Origin: Thiotrichaceae bacterium
GTDB taxonomy: Bacteria; Pseudomonadota; Gammaproteobacteria; Thiotrichales; Thiotrichaceae
Direction of reading: 5' to 3'
DNA length: 42,183 nucleotides
NCBI GenBank assembly: GCA_023144895.1
Contig: JAGLEV010000053.1
Location: forward strand, 1-42,183
Part shown: positions 1-6,906 of the stretch, in pieces
Position numbering within the stretch: position 1 is the stretch's first letter
Layout of the letters: each line of letters begins with the position of its first letter
Translations under genes and position numbers: made by a program
The notes under the pieces: model-generated
What the model was told of the DNA's origin: nothing
What the model saw: the letters and a program-made list of their open reading frames with translations, nothing else
The model's database searches: none

Positions 1-232
1 GCATAATATCCTCTGTTGACCTTTGTATAACATCCTTTGTTGGTTTTTTTACAATATCTTCTGTTGGCCTTTTTATAACATCCTCTACTGACCTTCCAGA
101 ATTACAAACCATAAAATAAATAACTATTACTAGAAAAAATAATATAGAAACACCTAGTGAAACTTTAACTATTAAGTTGTTTTCCTTGCTATTTTTCCCT
201 TTAAAAATATTTATAATTTTTTCTTTTTTCAT
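1..232 (-). CDS. Partial membrane-anchored protein with octapeptide repeats
   Basis: This reading frame runs off the left edge of the window, so only about 77 N-terminal residues are visible. It starts at an ATG at 230-232. The N-terminus is lysine-rich (MKKEKIINIF), a single hydrophobic segment spans about residues 21-42, and from residue 48 the chain becomes a tandem octapeptide repeat: SVEDVIKR, PTEDIVKK, PTKDVIQR, STEDIM. The lysine-rich start before the hydrophobic segment suggests a cytoplasmic N-terminus with the repeats outside (inference). I do not recognise a family. The repeats may continue well beyond the window. Confidence 0.6.
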   Translation of the reverse strand, partial: MKKEKIINIFKGKNSKENNLIVKVSLGVSILFFLVIVIYFMVCNSGRSVEDVIKRPTEDIVKKPTKDVIQRSTEDIM

Positions 233-381
233 TGTTACAGTCTCATTTCTATAAAACTCCCTTTAATTTTAAATATTCATCACCCATTCTATGATTTATT
301 AAAAAATAAAGGAATAATATAATAAATTATCATAGTTAATAATTAATGCGATAATAACCAGATAAACGGAATTAGGTGAAT

Positions 382-543
382 CCTGAATCCGTGAGACAAT
401 CTTACAAAGTATTATCTATACTATTGAAATTACAATAAAAAAATACCAACAATAGTACCCCTAAGAGAGATTAATTTTATTAAAAGATACCTTAGTTGGT
501 GAGTCGTATGGCTATTGATAATTTATTGACTCACAGATTCAGG
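382..543. repeat. 162-bp element bounded by 18-bp imperfect inverted repeats
   Basis: The ends are CCTGAATCCGTGAGACAA (382-399) and TTGACTCACAGATTCAGG (526-543), complementary at 16 of 18 positions. The right arm can also pair with a closer match: GTGAGTC at 499-505 is perfectly complementary to GACTCAC at 528-534. It could be a small non-autonomous mobile element or a transcribed RNA with two alternative folds. No second copy was seen in the window and there is no obvious target-site duplication. Confidence 0.45.
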
Positions 544-581
544 CTCTAGCAAGCAATAAATTAATATAATTATTAAAATAC

Positions 582-701
582 AGCAGTTTCTAGTTTAGTT
601 ATAAAGCAAGAGGGTTGCAATATCTTAGTAACCGAAAATCAAGACTTTAGAATTAAATAGTTATCAACTTATTTTATAGATACAGTAAAATAGGAACTGC
701 T
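582..701. repeat. Structured ~120-bp dispersed repeat, copy 1
   Basis: A 16-position inverted repeat closes the element (582-597 with 686-701, 15 of 16 paired, one G-U). Its interior matches the second copy at 24400-24514 over most of its length, including TAGTTATAAAGCAAGAG and TTATTTTATAG. It lies between genes, upstream of the TerD gene. The two copies differ in the arms by changes that keep pairing. That suggests a structural constraint, either RNA or a MITE-type terminal repeat. The function is unknown. Confidence 0.65.
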
Positions 702-822
702 AATTAAAATATTATTTTCATCTTCAATGAAGATTGGTGAAAGTATTGAATAATTTTTAAAATATGAGTTAGCGTGTGAGATAACTAACTCTCTGAAGTG
801 TAACTATAAGGAATAAATTAAT

Positions 823-1401
823 ATGGGTATTTCATTAGAGAAAGGTGGCAATGTTTCGTTAGATAGAGTTGCACCAGGTATGAGTCAATGTATTCTTGGT
901 CTTGGCTGGGATACTCGAACCACGGATGGTGCTGATTTTGACTTAGATGCCTCTTGTTTTATGGTAGGTGAAGATGGCAAGATACCTACTGATGATAACT
1001 TTATTTTTTATAACAATATGAAATCGCCTTGTGGATCTGTTGAACATACTGGTGATAACCTGACAGGTGATGGTGATGGTGATGACGAGTCTGTTAAGGT
1101 AGATCTTAGTAAAGTTCCAGAGAATATTAAGAAAATTACTATTGGAATTACCATACATAAGGCTGAAGAAAGAAACCAAAACTTTGGTCAAGTATCGAAT
1201 GCATTTATGCGAATTGTTAATCAGGATAATAATAAAGAAATAGTTCGTTATGACCTATCAGAAAATTATTCTGTTGAAACAGCGCTAATATTTGGTGAGC
1301 TATATCAGCATGGTAATGAGTGGAAATTTAAAGCGATTGGTCAAGGATTTAAAGGTGGACTAGGCCCAATGGCACAGCTACAGGGTGTTAGTATTGACTA
1401 G
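823..1401 (+). CDS. terD: TerD family protein (calcium-binding, tellurite/stress type)
   Basis: The 192-residue length is exactly what is usual for TerD/TerE proteins. The family signature is clear: LGWD at 27-30, DFDLDAS at 38-44, [13 protein letters not shown] at 77-89 and the glycine-rich C-terminal GFKGGLGP. The acidic residues in these stretches are the known Ca2+-binding positions of the family. Family members act in the cytoplasm in tellurite resistance, phage inhibition and envelope-stress phenotypes; their chemistry is unknown. Here the gene stands alone, with no terA, terB, terC or terZ neighbour, so a complete ter operon is not supported. Start: ATG at 823 preceded by AAGGA. terD versus terE cannot be settled from this sequence alone. 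Confidence 0.9.
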   Translation: MGISLEKGGNVSLDRVAPGMSQCILGLGWDTRTTDGADFDLDASCFMVGEDGKIPTDDNFIFYNNMKSPCGSVEHTGDNLTGDGDGDDESVKVDLSKVPENIKKITIGITIHKAEERNQNFGQVSNAFMRIVNQDNNKEIVRYDLSENYSVETALIFGELYQHGNEWKFKAIGQGFKGGLGPMAQLQGVSID

Positions 1402-1437
1402 ATTATTAAAACTTTGTATCCCTATAATTCCAAGTAC

Positions 1438-1668
1438 TTAGTTATCGAAAGACGGCTGACTTTTCTCAAGAATTAAGTCAGCAAGGGGTGTCACTTTGAA
1501 TTCACCACTCACCTGTCCTGAATATATTCATAAATTCGCACCCAGTTTTTTAGTGGTCTGGCTAACCGTCATGAATGCATCTTCCACTTTAGCTCCTGCT
1601 TCGGATATCGTATGCAGGCTGATATCCCGTATCCTCGCTTGCCTACGTGCCGCAAGTTCAGACTGTTA
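1438..1668 (-). pseudogene. Decayed transposase-like C-terminal fragment
   Basis: On the minus strand one frame reads from 1665 to a stop at 1438-1440, with an internal TGA at 1528-1530. The first part gives EAGAKVEDAFMTVSQTTKKL and, after the stop, VSGEFKVTPLADLILEKS. The pattern of a helical segment, then VSGxFxxxPLADLI near the C-terminus, resembles transposase tails of IS66-like type; this is recognition by eye, and the family is uncertain. About 1500-1730 is visibly richer in G+C than the flanking DNA, which fits foreign origin. There is no start codon and no terminal repeats. A plus-strand frame over the same bases (1496-1732) looks like a shadow. Confidence 0.4.
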
Positions 1669-1728
1669 TGCAGAGGCAATTCTGGATACTCAAGAACCAA
1701 CAGTAGCTCCTGTCATTTTGCATAGGGT

Positions 1729-1974
1729 TTAGCAATTTTCCTGATTTTTTGTAAGATTTACCCCGCAAAATGGACAGTAGGAAATTAATAAAGTATGTGT
1801 GCTAATTATTTCACTTTTATGATCGGCAATACCATCTTTTACTTCTGATTCTGTTGCATACCATGTTTGTTCTAAGATCCACGCCCATTGTTCCATATTA
1901 ATTTTTTCATAACGTATCTCTGCATCCTCATACCCATTTTTTTCACAACTATGTTGCTCTTCATTTTTTATCAT
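1729..1974 (-). CDS. Small protein with CPFCG half zinc-ribbon
   Basis: An 81-residue protein I do not recognise as a family. It is acidic and ends with YCPFCGVNL, a CxxC knuckle of the kind seen in small zinc-ribbon proteins. A lone Cys at residue 9 and the C-terminal Cys could complete a site, but this is uncertain. It has no signal peptide or membrane segment, so it is probably cytoplasmic. The ATG at 1972-1974 lacks a good ribosome binding site. It is the last of five minus-strand genes in a row that look like accessory cargo. Small CPFCG proteins are often found beside toxins or in mobile regions; any immunity role here is inference. Confidence 0.5.
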   Translation of the reverse strand: MIKNEEQHSCEKNGYEDAEIRYEKINMEQWAWILEQTWYATESEVKDGIADHKSEIISTHTLLISYCPFCGVNLTKNQENC

Positions 1975-2026
1975 AATGAATCACTATACATTTTTATATT
2001 TAAATCCCTTTATTTTTTATTAACAT

Positions 2027-2296
2027 TTACTGTTTATTTTTACTACTAATTATTATGAAATATATTTTATATATAAAGTAAAAACCTAACCATAATACTA
2101 TGAAATACAACATAGAAAATACTGCTACATTACCATAAAATAAAGCATAAATAAATAATAAACCAATGCCATTTATCATTCCATCCATTTGATTTGGTAG
2201 TAAACCTTGAAGCTCAGAATATGACAAACTTATACTAATAAATATAAATATAATTGATAATAGTAAAATTAATTTTGGTGATATTTTATTATTCAT
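2027..2296 (-). CDS. Small two-helix membrane protein, function unknown
   Basis: An 89-residue, strongly hydrophobic protein. Two hydrophobic stretches are visible, about residues 8-27 and 44-80; the second is long enough for two close-packed helices. There is a polar loop with QMDGMING between them and a basic tail (SSKNKQ). No catalytic motif or known family is recognised. AGGATG lies about 10 bases before the ATG and is a credible ribosome binding site. It follows the 2395-3132 gene by 98 bases on the same strand. An inner-membrane location is inferred. It could be an immunity or holin-like protein, but nothing in the sequence proves either. Confidence 0.5.
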   Translation of the reverse strand: MNNKISPKLILLLSIIFIFISISLSYSELQGLLPNQMDGMINGIGLLFIYALFYGNVAVFSMLYFIVLWLGFYFIYKIYFIIISSKNKQ

Positions 2297-2394
2297 AACA
2301 TCTACATCCTATATTTATTAGCCTTTCATAATATTACTTGCAACATTAGCAGCTATAAAATATTTCTGTTCTATTTATTGTATGAAATATCTTG

Positions 2395-3132
2395 TTAACT
2401 TTTGTTTATCAATGACTTTATTTTTAACTTAATATCTTCAGAACATGCAGACAACTCTAAAGAATTATTATTTGCATATTTTTCTATAAAAGAGAAGTAA
2501 AAACTATCAGCTTGCTCCACTGTTTCAAATATTTTATCTCCATAATCCCACTCATCATCTACTGTAATATTACAAGAATACCTAACAAATAAATTTTCTT
2601 TTTCTATTTGCAACCAGCTTGAGTACTTATCTTCAAGCATTAGAACAGTATGAATGACTTCAGGTTTTAAAATATTTAAAAAATCAAGAAATGATGTTTC
2701 AGATCGTTTTATTTCACTAAATACTTCTTCATCAATACTATCAGATAAATAAATATTATCCTCATGAAATATAACCATATTCTTAGAGTTAGTGTGAATA
2801 AATGCTAATTGGGCTCCACTAGTATCTTGCCCAAATGAAAAACATAAATCTCCCGATATACAATCTGGGTTGGTTTCTCTTGTGCAATCAACATATTCAT
2901 AATTTTGAGTAAATTGAAAATGATGGTGATACTCTTCACCATCATTTTCTTCAAATTTATACTCACTTTCTTTATATGAAAACTTTAGCTTGCAAAACTC
3001 ACTAGCCTCAACTATTTCTTTCCATTTTTCTAAGAAAATACTTTTACTCTCAAGATTGTAAAAGTTTTTTTCAAGAAGAGGCTTAATTTTTTCTATAAAT
3101 TCTTTTCTTTTGTGATTGAAGTTATCGTTCAT
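2395..3132 (-). CDS. Hypothetical acidic cytoplasmic protein, possibly SUKH/SMI1-like
   Basis: A 245-residue acidic protein without signal peptide or membrane helix. The middle (about 95-150) reads as a beta-rich segment with GAQLAFIHTNSKNMVIF followed by SFLDFLNIL. This recalls the late half of SMI1/KNR4 (SUKH) proteins, in which strands reporting a display value precede a short helix with an F-x-x-F/L pattern; SUKH proteins are common immunity proteins of polymorphic toxins. The resemblance is weak and the canonical early SUKH motif is not obvious, so I would call it hypothetical. The start is supported by AAGG just upstream of the ATG at 3130-3132. Neighbours are other unknown minus-strand genes. 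Confidence 0.55.
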   Translation of the reverse strand: MNDNFNHKRKEFIEKIKPLLEKNFYNLESKSIFLEKWKEIVEASEFCKLKFSYKESEYKFEENDGEEYHHHFQFTQNYEYVDCTRETNPDCISGDLCFSFGQDTSGAQLAFIHTNSKNMVIFHEDNIYLSDSIDEEVFSEIKRSETSFLDFLNILKPEVIHTVLMLEDKYSSWLQIEKENLFVRYSCNITVDDEWDYGDKIFETVEQADSFYFSFIEKYANNNSLELSACSEDIKLKIKSLINKS

Positions 3133-3294
3133 ATCCTTCTCTTTTTAATGCTTTTTCCAAAAAATAAGTTTATTCGCATACAACTCATTTCTTTAAAAAT
3201 CTTCTTTATTCTAAAACATACTATGTATAATTAAATTCAGCGCACCTATAACAAATATTGCACTATGAATGTTAATTTAGTCTCATTTTATTCT

Positions 3295-4014
3295 CTAAAG
3301 CGCCTCTTTTAACACTATATACATCTTTTCATCTTTAAAAATAGAACTGCCATTTTTATCTAAATAGTTTTCAAATCCAAAGTCTAATATTTTTTCACAA
3401 GATTTTATTAATAGAATAGCTCTTGCCGCATGATAAAGTTTGACGATATTTAAACCTTTTTTATATGGATATTGTTTTATTCCAATTTTCTTACTGTTTA
3501 TATTTTTCATAAGAAGATTATAAGCTTTAACTTCATATTTATTGAAAGCAATAGGATATGTAAAGCCTTCAATTGAGAATATTGGTTCATCATCATTATT
3601 TAATAGCCCCCACAGATTTCTACTTCCAAACCCAAAAGACCACTCTTCAGTTTCAATTATTTTTTCTTCATCATCAAATACCGATCGATGAGATTTATTT
3701 TGCCAAAAAAAATCATAAGTCCCTAAAAATTCAGTTTCTAGCTGTATTTTTGCTGTATTAAAATCAATATTTCGCAAAATATGTTCATATTTTAGAATAA
3801 ATTCTTTCCAAGAATACTCAATAGCTTTATAAGTTGCGCCAAAGGTAATAACTTGTTCATCATAATAAAAGTGACTTTCTACACCTAGACTAAACATTTC
3901 AGTTCTAATCCAAGGATAATATTCGTCAGATTCTAAAGTTTTAATAAAGTCTCTTGCTTGCTCTATATTATCCGAAACAATTATCCTTCCTGTAACAATT
4001 GACTGAGTTCCCAT
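3295..4014 (-). CDS. Hypothetical protein, 239 residues
   Basis: I do not recognise a family. The protein is soluble, rich in aromatic residues (many Trp, Tyr and Phe) and mixed charge. The N-terminus, TGRIIVSDNIEQARDFIKTL, looks like a strand-helix unit, and a central SFGFGSRNLWG motif is the most distinctive element. There is no signal peptide or membrane helix. It lies 79 bases downstream of the 4094-4399 gene and 162 bases upstream of the 2395-3132 gene, all on the minus strand. Unlinked small genes spaced like this are typical of accessory or immunity arrays, but the role is unknown. Confidence 0.55.
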   Translation of the reverse strand: MGTQSIVTGRIIVSDNIEQARDFIKTLESDEYYPWIRTEMFSLGVESHFYYDEQVITFGATYKAIEYSWKEFILKYEHILRNIDFNTAKIQLETEFLGTYDFFWQNKSHRSVFDDEEKIIETEEWSFGFGSRNLWGLLNNDDEPIFSIEGFTYPIAFNKYEVKAYNLLMKNINSKKIGIKQYPYKKGLNIVKLYHAARAILLIKSCEKILDFGFENYLDKNGSSIFKDEKMYIVLKEAL

Positions 4015-4093
4015 AATTTAATATCTTATTTCATTTTTATAAATCTTCTCTGAACTTCTAATTTTTCTTTTTGTAGTGTAGACACTCAAACTA

Positions 4094-4399
4094 TCAATGC
4101 TCTTTCAAATAGTTTTCATAACCTTCATCTGTATTCCAATTTACCCAATCTGGATGAGTTTCATCATCTGCTTCTGATTGTGCATCTATATCAAGAAATG
4201 ACATACTACTAAAAGAAACTGTTTTAATTTCTTGCAATTTAACAGATGTATAGGAATTATTAACTGTTGTAGATTCAATAGTATATGTATTTCCAACTTT
4301 TAAATGAATGTTGGCCACCTCTGCATAACATTCTCCACCTGAGTCAATACTCTCTTCTGTAACTATTACTTTAAATCCTCTTAGAGCATATATATTCAT
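4094..4399 (-). CDS. Small hypothetical protein (ALRGFKV... family-like)
   Basis: A 101-residue acidic protein. The N-terminal half (ALRGFKVIVTEESIDSGG, then HLKVGNTYTIESTTV and a VKLQEI strand) looks like a small all-beta domain. The pattern is reminiscent of uncharacterised proteins of phage and Gram-positive accessory regions that read K-x-Y-x-V... L-x-V-G-x-x-Y-T-V-E. The last 30 residues are very acidic. Start ATG at 4397-4399 has AGGA five bases upstream. It is the first gene after the attC-like site at 4468-4529 when read on the minus strand. No function is assigned. Confidence 0.5.
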   Translation of the reverse strand: MNIYALRGFKVIVTEESIDSGGECYAEVANIHLKVGNTYTIESTTVNNSYTSVKLQEIKTVSFSSMSFLDIDAQSEADDETHPDWVNWNTDEGYENYLKEH

Positions 4400-4467
4400 G
4401 GTTTCCTACCTTAACTTATTAATAAAACTAATTTTTATTGTTTGTACAATATGCTTTTGCATCGCGG

Positions 4468-4529
4468 GCACATAACGCTCTGTTAGACGACATATAACTT
4501 AGACCACCCTTGCTTGTTAGGAGATATGC
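4468..4529 (-). repeat. Possible degenerate integron attC-like site
   Basis: Read on the minus strand, this stretch begins directly after the TGA of the peptidase gene with CTCCTAACAAGCA and ends with TCTAACAGAGCGTTATGTGC. The ending matches the L'-spacer-R' layout of attC sites (YTAAC, then GCGTTATGTGC), and the beginning looks like an R'' box. The expected L'' partner and a good central hairpin are missing, and no integrase gene is in the window. It is therefore at best a decayed site. Confidence 0.22.
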
Positions 4530-5267
4530 TCATATTTCAAAATAGACAACGCCATCAATGATTGCAATATCAGCATTTGATTTAATATGCATCCCTGTAA
4601 CCAACGAAAGATATCCTTTGGCAGGTGTAGGTAATCCAAATTTTTTTCCTACAAGCATTCCATCACTAATCTTTACATATTCTACCACTTCATTTGAGAA
4701 TTCCCTCCCTGCTCTAGGCGCTGGATCATGGAATATTAGTCGACCTCCCTTAGAGCCGACTAAAGTTACCCAGTGCCCTCCAATTCTTCTGTACTCGTTT
4801 TTTTTCCTATTATATTTGTACCAGCCAACATTTATCCAAGCTGCTGACCTCTTGGATATTATTGACTCTATTCGCTTAATTATAGGAACTTTTATTCCAT
4901 TTGAATATGATTTTGGATGCTTCCTCCACCCTTCATATTCCAGTACTTTGTAACCATCAAATAGCTCCTTTGATATTTTTTCTACGCCCCGTAACACCCC
5001 TGTCGTACCCGTTCCATTTTTAAGGCTAGTGTTCATATATTTCTTAGAGGCTAGCTTGGTAATAAATTGTATTTGTTCATTTTTATTATTAGCCAGCCAA
5101 ACAAGAGAATTAGATACCGCCACAGGCGCACAATATTGCTGCCCACTCCCAGTATTACCAACCTTTACATTTGTTTGAGTAAAGTCAGGAATTTCATCCA
5201 GATAAGACGTAGAACTAAAACAAGAAGAAGAAAAAACAATAATTATTAAAAAAATCAATTTCTTCAA
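4530..5267 (-). CDS. Secreted C39-like cysteine peptidase
   Basis: A 245-residue protein. The N-terminal hydrophobic stretch (KKLIFLIIIVFSSSCFSS) is a Sec signal peptide; the Cys there is not in a good lipobox. The mature part has the papain-fold pattern of C39-like peptidases: GSGQQYCAPVAVSNSLVWL supplies the oxyanion Gln and catalytic Cys, GGHWVTLVG the catalytic His, and FHDPAPR the Asp. It should act in the periplasm or outside the cell, on an unknown substrate. No ABC transporter is adjacent, so it is not the bacteriocin-processing type. The start is a TTG at 5265-5267 with GGAG seven bases upstream. The attC-like site right after the stop hints at cassette origin. Confidence 0.7.
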   Translation of the reverse strand: MKKLIFLIIIVFSSSCFSSTSYLDEIPDFTQTNVKVGNTGSGQQYCAPVAVSNSLVWLANNKNEQIQFITKLASKKYMNTSLKNGTGTTGVLRGVEKISKELFDGYKVLEYEGWRKHPKSYSNGIKVPIIKRIESIISKRSAAWINVGWYKYNRKKNEYRRIGGHWVTLVGSKGGRLIFHDPAPRAGREFSNEVVEYVKISDGMLVGKKFGLPTPAKGYLSLVTGMHIKSNADIAIIDGVVYFEI

Positions 5268-5288
5268 AATTTACTCCAAATTTGTCGC

Positions 5289-5477
5289 TCACACTTTACT
5301 ATATAATGGTTTTTTCGATTTCCAGTAGTTTCGTGACGGAAAGCAGTGCCAAGACCACCACAACACTGACATAATAGCAACTAAATCACTTAACCCTTTT
5401 TCTTTTTGATAGGCTGTTTCTCCTAGCTCTGTGATACTCGCCGCTCTTTTTTTTCTTAGCAGATCCCACATAGTCAT
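5289..5477 (-). CDS. Small hypothetical ORF, doubtful
   Basis: A 62-residue frame 21 bases upstream of the peptidase gene. The N-terminal half is charged (DLLRKKRAASITELGETAYQ) and the C-terminal half has one weakly hydrophobic segment (VAIMSVLWWSW). No family is recognised and the ATG has no good ribosome binding site. It may be a fragment of a larger lost gene, because the charged helix followed by a sudden Trp-rich end is unlike a complete domain. It is kept because it fills an otherwise empty 300-base stretch. Confidence 0.25.
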   Translation of the reverse strand: MTMWDLLRKKRAASITELGETAYQKEKGLSDLVAIMSVLWWSWHCFPSRNYWKSKKPLYSKV

Positions 5478-5595
5478 TGATCATTGAGAGCATTGAGAAG
5501 TAAAAAAGTACGACTTTACCTTTCTCTCATTCAGGAAATAGCTTTTAGTTTATAATCTCGTTAATATTACCGAATTCATTACGCTGAGACCCACA

Positions 5596-6027
5596 ATGCC
5601 AAAAGAAATCATTCCAGAAGAAAAAGCCATTAGTATCGCTCAACAGTGGCTAACTGACTCCGCACTTACTGCGAGTAACAATCAATTTGAAGAACACTTC
5701 AATTTAATTTCAAAAAAAGTCAAAGTCACGGGTGTACCTGGCTATGAGAGTGTTAGCTACACAGATTGGGCAAGACAGTCTGAGCAAGAGTTTAAAGATA
5801 AACTATTAAAAAGTGTCAGCTATAAAGGCTTTAAATTACTGGCAACAAATGATAGACAAATCATGTTTAAAACAGTTGAGACTATATTGACAAATGATGA
5901 TAATAGTAAAAAACAAGGTATTGAGGTGCTATTAACTCATGAGGATGACAGCGTATGGCGTGTCACTCAAGAACGCGTATTAACCCATGCTGAAGCAGTA
6001 CATGACGGGTTAATGAAGTCGCTATAA
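5596..6027 (+). CDS. NTF2/SnoaL-like fold protein, function unknown
   Basis: A 143-residue soluble protein. The N-terminal helix (EEKAISIAQQWLTDSAL) is followed by HFNLISKKVKVTGVPGY, a charged helix with WARQSEQEFKDKLL, and then alternating strands (KLLATNDRQIMFKTVETI, GIEVLLTHEDDSVWRVTQERV). This helix-strand order fits the NTF2-like cone fold of SnoaL-type proteins. No catalytic residue can be assigned. A TATAAT at 5551-5556 is a possible -10 box. It is a single-gene unit followed by the inverted repeat at 6040-6068. Confidence 0.6.
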   Translation: MPKEIIPEEKAISIAQQWLTDSALTASNNQFEEHFNLISKKVKVTGVPGYESVSYTDWARQSEQEFKDKLLKSVSYKGFKLLATNDRQIMFKTVETILTNDDNSKKQGIEVLLTHEDDSVWRVTQERVLTHAEAVHDGLMKSL

Positions 6028-6039
6028 TGAGTGTACTCC

Positions 6040-6068
6040 ATTGATAGGTTGGACTTCAGCCTATCAAT
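6040..6068 (+). terminator. Stem-loop after the NTF2-like gene
   Basis: ATTGATAGG (6040-6048) and CCTATCAAT (6060-6068) form a perfect 9-bp stem with an 11-base loop, 13 bases after the stop codon. There is no U-tract, so intrinsic termination is uncertain; it may instead protect the mRNA end. Confidence 0.4.
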
Positions 6069-6305
6069 ACGCACTTATTAAACTAAAATCTGATCTAACT
6101 TGCTTTATCTCTAGCCTCTTCAGTATAAACTTCCAGTCATTTTAATGAAAAGAGCCAAGCTATTGGCATAATAGATTAAGGATAACTTATACTTATTTTA
6201 AAATAGCCCTTATCGACTCATGAGCTGCTTTATCGTCTGGGTAACTTGCTAAGTTTTTCGACAAGCTGCCCGTTTGGAGCTTGTATGAGGTGTGTAGGCT
6301 AAGTA

Positions 6306-6623
6306 TTAATCAAATAAAAACCAAAGGATTAGAGACATAAAGGAAAGTAAAACAGAAAAACTAATTTTCCATAAAAAATCATTCCTACGCTTCTTTTTTT
6401 CTTCTTTCTCTTTCTTCTTTTCCTTCTCTTTTTTATCTTTTTCGTCTTCTTCGTCTTCTTTCTTTTTAATATAGGATTGCACTACATCGTTTTCACGCTG
6501 AGCGAGTTCTGGTTTCATCTCCTCACACTCTTCATCATAGTTACAGTTGGAACAGTTTTTATTTTTTACTGGATCGAATCTTCCAAAACACTTTGAATCA
6601 AAATCCATTTTTCGCTTGGTCAT
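6306..6623 (-). CDS. Cys-rich, KE-rich tail-anchored protein
   Basis: About 105 residues in three parts. An N-terminal CFGRFDPVKNKNCSNCNYDEECEE has four Cys in a C-x(9-12)-CxxC-x(5)-C layout, found in small metal-binding modules often written CFGxFDPxxxxCxxC. A long Lys/Glu-rich segment (about 55-85) is probably a charged helix. A C-terminal hydrophobic stretch (FSVLLSFMSLILWFLF) should anchor it in the membrane with its N-terminus in the cytoplasm. I chose the ATG at 6621-6623; a GTG four codons upstream (6633-6635) is possible, and neither has a clear ribosome binding site. The function is unknown. Confidence 0.5.
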   Translation of the reverse strand: MTKRKMDFDSKCFGRFDPVKNKNCSNCNYDEECEEMKPELAQRENDVVQSYIKKKEDEEDEKDKKEKEKKKEKEEKKKRRNDFLWKISFSVLLSFMSLILWFLFD

Positions 6624-6856
6624 TCTAATGATCACTTATTAATATTATTGTAACGACTCCTCTCTTATTATTTTCATATAAAAGCAAGAAAAGTATTTAA
6701 CCTATTTTTTCGGCATGAAAAATATATTTCTGGTTATTATTTCGATGGCTTTGATCAGAAAAACTTTGAGGGATTCGCTACCTTTATTTAAAATAAAATA
6801 CTTATATTGAATAAAAATTAAAGAGTATCAAGTGATTGCCCTGCCATTATTCTTCC

Positions 6857-6885
6857 TAAAAAAGCCTGCATTTAAGCAGGCTTTT
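6857..6885 (-). terminator. Intrinsic terminator of adk
   Basis: AAAGCCTGC (6861-6869) and GCAGGCTTT (6876-6884) form a 9-bp stem with a 6-base loop. Read on the minus strand it lies 22 bases after the adk stop and ends in a run of six T, the classic Rho-independent form. Confidence 0.85.
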
Positions 6886-6906
6886 AACAAATTAAGCCTA
6901 AAATAT

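Larger units (their letters stand above)
233..822. other. 590-base spacer with two inverted-repeat elements and the terD leader
   Basis: No credible gene is seen here. The spacer separates the divergent partial membrane gene from the TerD-family gene. It contains the inverted-repeat elements at 382-543 and 582-701, a short hairpin (ATCTTC/GAAGAT, about 720-734) and a 7-bp stem GAGTTAG (766-772)/CTAACTC (785-791) in the leader of the TerD gene. An AAGGA ribosome binding site lies about 10 bases before the ATG at 823. The terD promoter should be in this spacer, but I see no strong -35/-10 pair. Confidence 0.6.

Noticed and set aside
823-1401. A complete ter (tellurite resistance) operon
   Set aside because: Only one TerD-family gene is present; none of the flanking genes resembles terA, terB, terC, terZ or associated enzymes.
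1496-1732. 78-codon plus-strand frame
   Set aside because: The opposite strand reads like a transposase tail over the same bases and continues in the same frame to 1438; the plus-strand peptide matches nothing I recognise.
4558-4953. 131-codon plus-strand frame over the cysteine peptidase
   Set aside because: It is antisense to a gene with signal peptide and full catalytic motifs; the peptide has no recognisable features.
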